From: an uncultured Bacilli bacterium
GTDB lineage: Bacteria > Bacillota_I > Bacilli_A > RF39 > UBA660
DNA length: 13,682 bases
Reading direction: 5' to 3'
Assembly: GCA_910580135.1 (NCBI GenBank)
Contig: CAJTXC010000026.1
Location: forward strand, 1-13,682
Position 1 is the first letter of the stretch, and every line of letters starts with the position of its first letter. Position numbers and translations under genes: made by a program. The notes under the pieces were generated by a model. That model was not told the origin of the DNA, made no database searches, and saw nothing but the letters and a program-made list of their open reading frames with translations. This document shows positions 11,411-13,682 of the stretch, one piece after another.

Positions 11411-13612
11411 ATGGCTAAGAAAAAAACATCATCTTCAAGTAAGAAAAAAAGCAAGGTACCAGTTGAGATATTTGGTATTTTATATATAGTTTTGACAATT
11501 CTGGGGCTTTTAAGATCTGGATTTGTAGGAAGAATGGTTAGTAATTTTGGAATTTTTTTATTTGGAGCATTTTATAATTGGGGATTAGTTTTCTTTTTGA
11601 TAGTAGGTGGATACGTATTACTATTTAGGCAAAAGCCTAAAATGTTTACCAAAAAATTAGTTGGATTTTATTTGTTTGCAACAGCAATACTTTCAATGTC
11701 ACACGTTAAATATATTATGTATGATACAAATATAGGTAGTGCGGTATTCCAAGATACTTTAGCAAACATAGTATCTGGTTTTAATGACGTTAACTTTATT
11801 CAAGGTGGGGGAATTCTTGGTGCTATCTTTTCTTATTTATTAGTTTTAGGGTTCGATGTTTTAGGTTCTAAAATAATATGCTGGGTATTAATACTATTTG
11901 GTGCAATGCTTATATTTGATTTATCACCTGCAACTGCATTAAAAAAAGTAATTTTATTCTTTACACCTAAAAAGTGGCTTAATAAAGCTGATGAAGATGA
12001 AGAGGGCGAAGAAACTGAAGAAAATGACGAGGTTAAACCCACTGAACAAAAACCAGTTGATAAAAGAGTGGTTATATCAAGTGTTAATGACTTGAATCAT
12101 GCATCATTAGAAGAAGCAGAAGAGGTGAGTGAACCTGTTTCTAATGGTGAATATAAATTGCCACCATTATCACTTTTAAATGTTCCTAAAAAAGTTGATA
12201 CAAAAGCTAATGAGGCAAATATTTCATCTAATATAAAATTACTAGAGCAAGTATTAAATGACTTTGATATTTATGGAAAAGTGGTAGAAGCACATGTTGG
12301 ACCTACTGTAACACAATATGAACTAGAAATAAAATCAGGTACAAAGGTAAGTAAGATACTAAGTTTAAATAAAGAAATAGCTCTTGCACTTGCTGCTAAG
12401 GACGTAAGAATACAAGCTCCTATTCCAGGTAAAAGTACAATAGGTATTGATATTCCAAATAAGGTAACTACACCAGTATCATTAAGAGAAGTTTTAGCAG
12501 CTGTTCCAAAGGAAAAATCTGATAGTAAACTACTTGCTATTTTAGGTAAAGACATAATGGGTAATCCAAGATGGATGGAAGTTAATAAAACGCCTCACTT
12601 ACTTATCGCGGGTGCGACTGGTTCTGGTAAATCAGTATGTGTTAACTCGGTTATAACATCTATTTTAATGCGTGCTAAACCGGATGAAGTAAAACTAGTT
12701 ATGGTCGATCCTAAAAAGGTTGAACTTTCAATGTATAATGGTGCACCACACTTACTTGCACCAGTTGTAACAGATCCTAAAAAAGCTTCTATCGCATTAA
12801 AGAAGATAGTTGAAGAAATGGAAAAACGTTATGATATGTTTAGTGATAGTGGAACGAAAAACATTGAAGGATATAACAAAAAAATCCAAGCTAAGATAGA
12901 TGCTGGAGAAACGGGATTGAAAAAGCTACCATACATAGTGGTATTAATAGACGAACTTGCTGACTTAATGCTTGTTGCAGCTAAGGAAGTTGAAGATTCA
13001 ATAATGAGAATAACTCAAATGGCTCGTGCCGCTGGTATTCACTTAATTGTTGCAACACAAAGACCATCAACTGACGTTATTACAGGTGTTGTAAAAGCCA
13101 ATATTCCGTCTCGTATTTCATTTGCGGTATCATCATCAATCGATTCAAGAACCATTCTTGATATGACAGGTGCCGAAAAATTAATTGGTAAAGGTGATAT
13201 GTTATTTCTTCCTATGGGAGAAGGAACGCCTACTAGAATACAAGGTTCATTTGTTTCAGAAGAAGAAGTACAAAAGGTTGTTGACTTTACAGTTAAACAA
13301 CAAAAAGCTCAGTATGATGAAACGTTTACTAACTTGACTGCTGCACCAACTGGTTCATCTTCAGCTTCATATGATTCTAAAGATGATCAATATGATGATC
13401 CACTATATAACGAAATAGTAGACTTTGTAATAAAAAGCGGTAAAACAAGTGCATCACTTTTACAAAGAAAGTATAGACTTGGATATAACAGAGCAGCTAG
13501 AATGATAGACTTACTAGAAGAAAGAGGAATAGTTGGACCACCAAATGGCTCAAAACCTCGTGAAGTATTAGTAAAATATGAAGAAGATAACGAAGAAGAA
13601 CAAGAAGAATAA
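11411..13612 (+). CDS. ftsK: FtsK/SpoIIIE-family DNA translocase
   Basis: FtsK/SpoIIIE proteins are septum-anchored ATP-driven pumps that move chromosomal DNA through the closing division site. In 733 residues there is a basic start (MAKKKTSSSSKKKSK) and about four membrane helices within 18-170. A short acidic linker (192-215) is followed by the alpha and beta motor domains. Walker A is GATGSGKS (401-408), Walker B is VVLIDELADLM (510-520), and MVDPKKVELSMYNGAPHLL and ATQRPSTDVITG are also conserved. The C-terminal winged-helix gamma domain is about 664-722 (DFVIKSGKTSASLLQRKYRL). It ends in an acidic tail. Length is typical of Gram-positive members. Adjacent ATGs at 11408 and 11411 are possible; 11411 has better spacing from GGGGTG. 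It is transcribed from its own promoter and ends in a terminator. Confidence 0.95.
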   Translation: MAKKKTSSSSKKKSKVPVEIFGILYIVLTILGLLRSGFVGRMVSNFGIFLFGAFYNWGLVFFLIVGGYVLLFRQKPKMFTKKLVGFYLFATAILSMSHVKYIMYDTNIGSAVFQDTLANIVSGFNDVNFIQGGGILGAIFSYLLVLGFDVLGSKIICWVLILFGAMLIFDLSPATALKKVILFFTPKKWLNKADEDEEGEETEENDEVKPTEQKPVDKRVVISSVNDLNHASLEEAEEVSEPVSNGEYKLPPLSLLNVPKKVDTKANEANISSNIKLLEQVLNDFDIYGKVVEAHVGPTVTQYELEIKSGTKVSKILSLNKEIALALAAKDVRIQAPIPGKSTIGIDIPNKVTTPVSLREVLAAVPKEKSDSKLLAILGKDIMGNPRWMEVNKTPHLLIAGATGSGKSVCVNSVITSILMRAKPDEVKLVMVDPKKVELSMYNGAPHLLAPVVTDPKKASIALKKIVEEMEKRYDMFSDSGTKNIEGYNKKIQAKIDAGETGLKKLPYIVVLIDELADLMLVAAKEVEDSIMRITQMARAAGIHLIVATQRPSTDVITGVVKANIPSRISFAVSSSIDSRTILDMTGAEKLIGKGDMLFLPMGEGTPTRIQGSFVSEEEVQKVVDFTVKQQKAQYDETFTNLTAAPTGSSSASYDSKDDQYDDPLYNEIVDFVIKSGKTSASLLQRKYRLGYNRAARMIDLLEERGIVGPPNGSKPREVLVKYEEDNEEEQEE

Positions 13613-13628
13613 ATTTTGTTCTTTTTTT
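13596..13628 (+). terminator. Terminator overlapping the end of ftsK
   Basis: AAGAACAA (13596-13603) pairs with TTGTTCTT (13616-13623) around a 12-base loop that can shorten by two more pairs, followed by T to 13628. The left arm lies in the last ftsK codons. The remaining bases to 13682 hold a TTGTCA (13635-13640) but no convincing -10. Confidence 0.65.
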
Positions 13629-13682
13629 GGATAATTGTCAAATAGTGTGTGTAGACACAAAATAAGTGATAATTATTAATAT

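Noticed and set aside
13635..13663. Promoter for a gene beyond the window end
   Set aside because: TTGTCA is good, but the -10 at 17 bases reads CAAAAT and the downstream gene is not visible.
1..13682. CRISPR array, IS element, transposase or integrase
   Set aside because: No regularly spaced repeats, no terminal inverted repeats around an ORF, and no protein with recombinase motifs were found; the 36-bp repeats occur only twice.

Overview
The window is very AT-rich DNA with Gram-positive-style ribosome binding sites, sigma-A-like promoters and short Rho-independent terminators. UGG encodes tryptophan throughout and TGA is used once as a stop. Together with a YvcK/GapvD protein, a RelA/SpoT-family (RSH) enzyme, an FtsK/SpoIIIE translocase and several Firmicutes-type membrane families, this points to a low-GC Firmicute. 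An uncultured Bacilli or Erysipelotrichia-like lineage that keeps the standard bacterial code is most likely. That placement is inferred from gene content, not from a marker-gene comparison.

Layout. Positions 1-330 hold no recognisable gene, only an 11-bp-arm inverted repeat and the terminator of a minus-strand tRNA-Met(CAU) (331-407), which has its own promoter. A GNAT acetyltransferase (607-1200) with a good promoter ends in a terminator that overlaps its stop codon. The galE promoter sits in the tail of that terminator. galE (1244-2242), an unknown helical protein (2242-2628) and a YjdF/DUF2238-like membrane protein (2628-3227) form a tightly coupled operon with one-base TAATG overlaps.

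The most unusual region is 3198-4629. A 36-bp sequence covering the end of the YjdF-like gene and its terminator reappears 1,396 bp downstream with one mismatch. The segment between the copies is a small operon: a 30-aa ORF, a DUF2628-like membrane protein, and a single-pass membrane protein with an Asn/Gln-rich cytoplasm-side tail and an OB-fold-like domain. A G9 homopolymer lies between the operon's -35 and -10 boxes, which is the architecture of a phase-variable promoter. I read this as an inserted accessory module whose expression may be switched by tract slippage. Removing one repeat plus the module would restore a convergent pair (YjdF-like gene and the DUF6512-like gene at 4631-5158) sharing one bidirectional terminator.

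From 5263 the DNA returns to chromosomal-style genes. One operon encodes an exonuclease-fold protein that appears to have lost its catalytic residues, a glyoxalase II-like metallo-beta-lactamase hydrolase and YvcK. A second run (7258-10329) encodes an RSH protein with an intact HD hydrolase but a degraded synthetase half, a PAP2 phosphatase, an OGG-type 8-oxoguanine DNA glycosylase and an unknown protein. An accessory-type ORF6N/PLD-like gene (10405-11328) follows, with a 13-bp-arm palindrome inside it. A strong extended -10 promoter then drives ftsK (11411-13612).

The genes together suggest envelope and sugar-nucleotide metabolism (galE, yvcK, PAP2), alarmone removal (RSH), DNA upkeep (ogg, ftsK), and two accessory insertions (3198-4629 and the ORF6N gene). 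No database search could be run. Family names come from recognised motifs, and all counts and pairings were done by hand.
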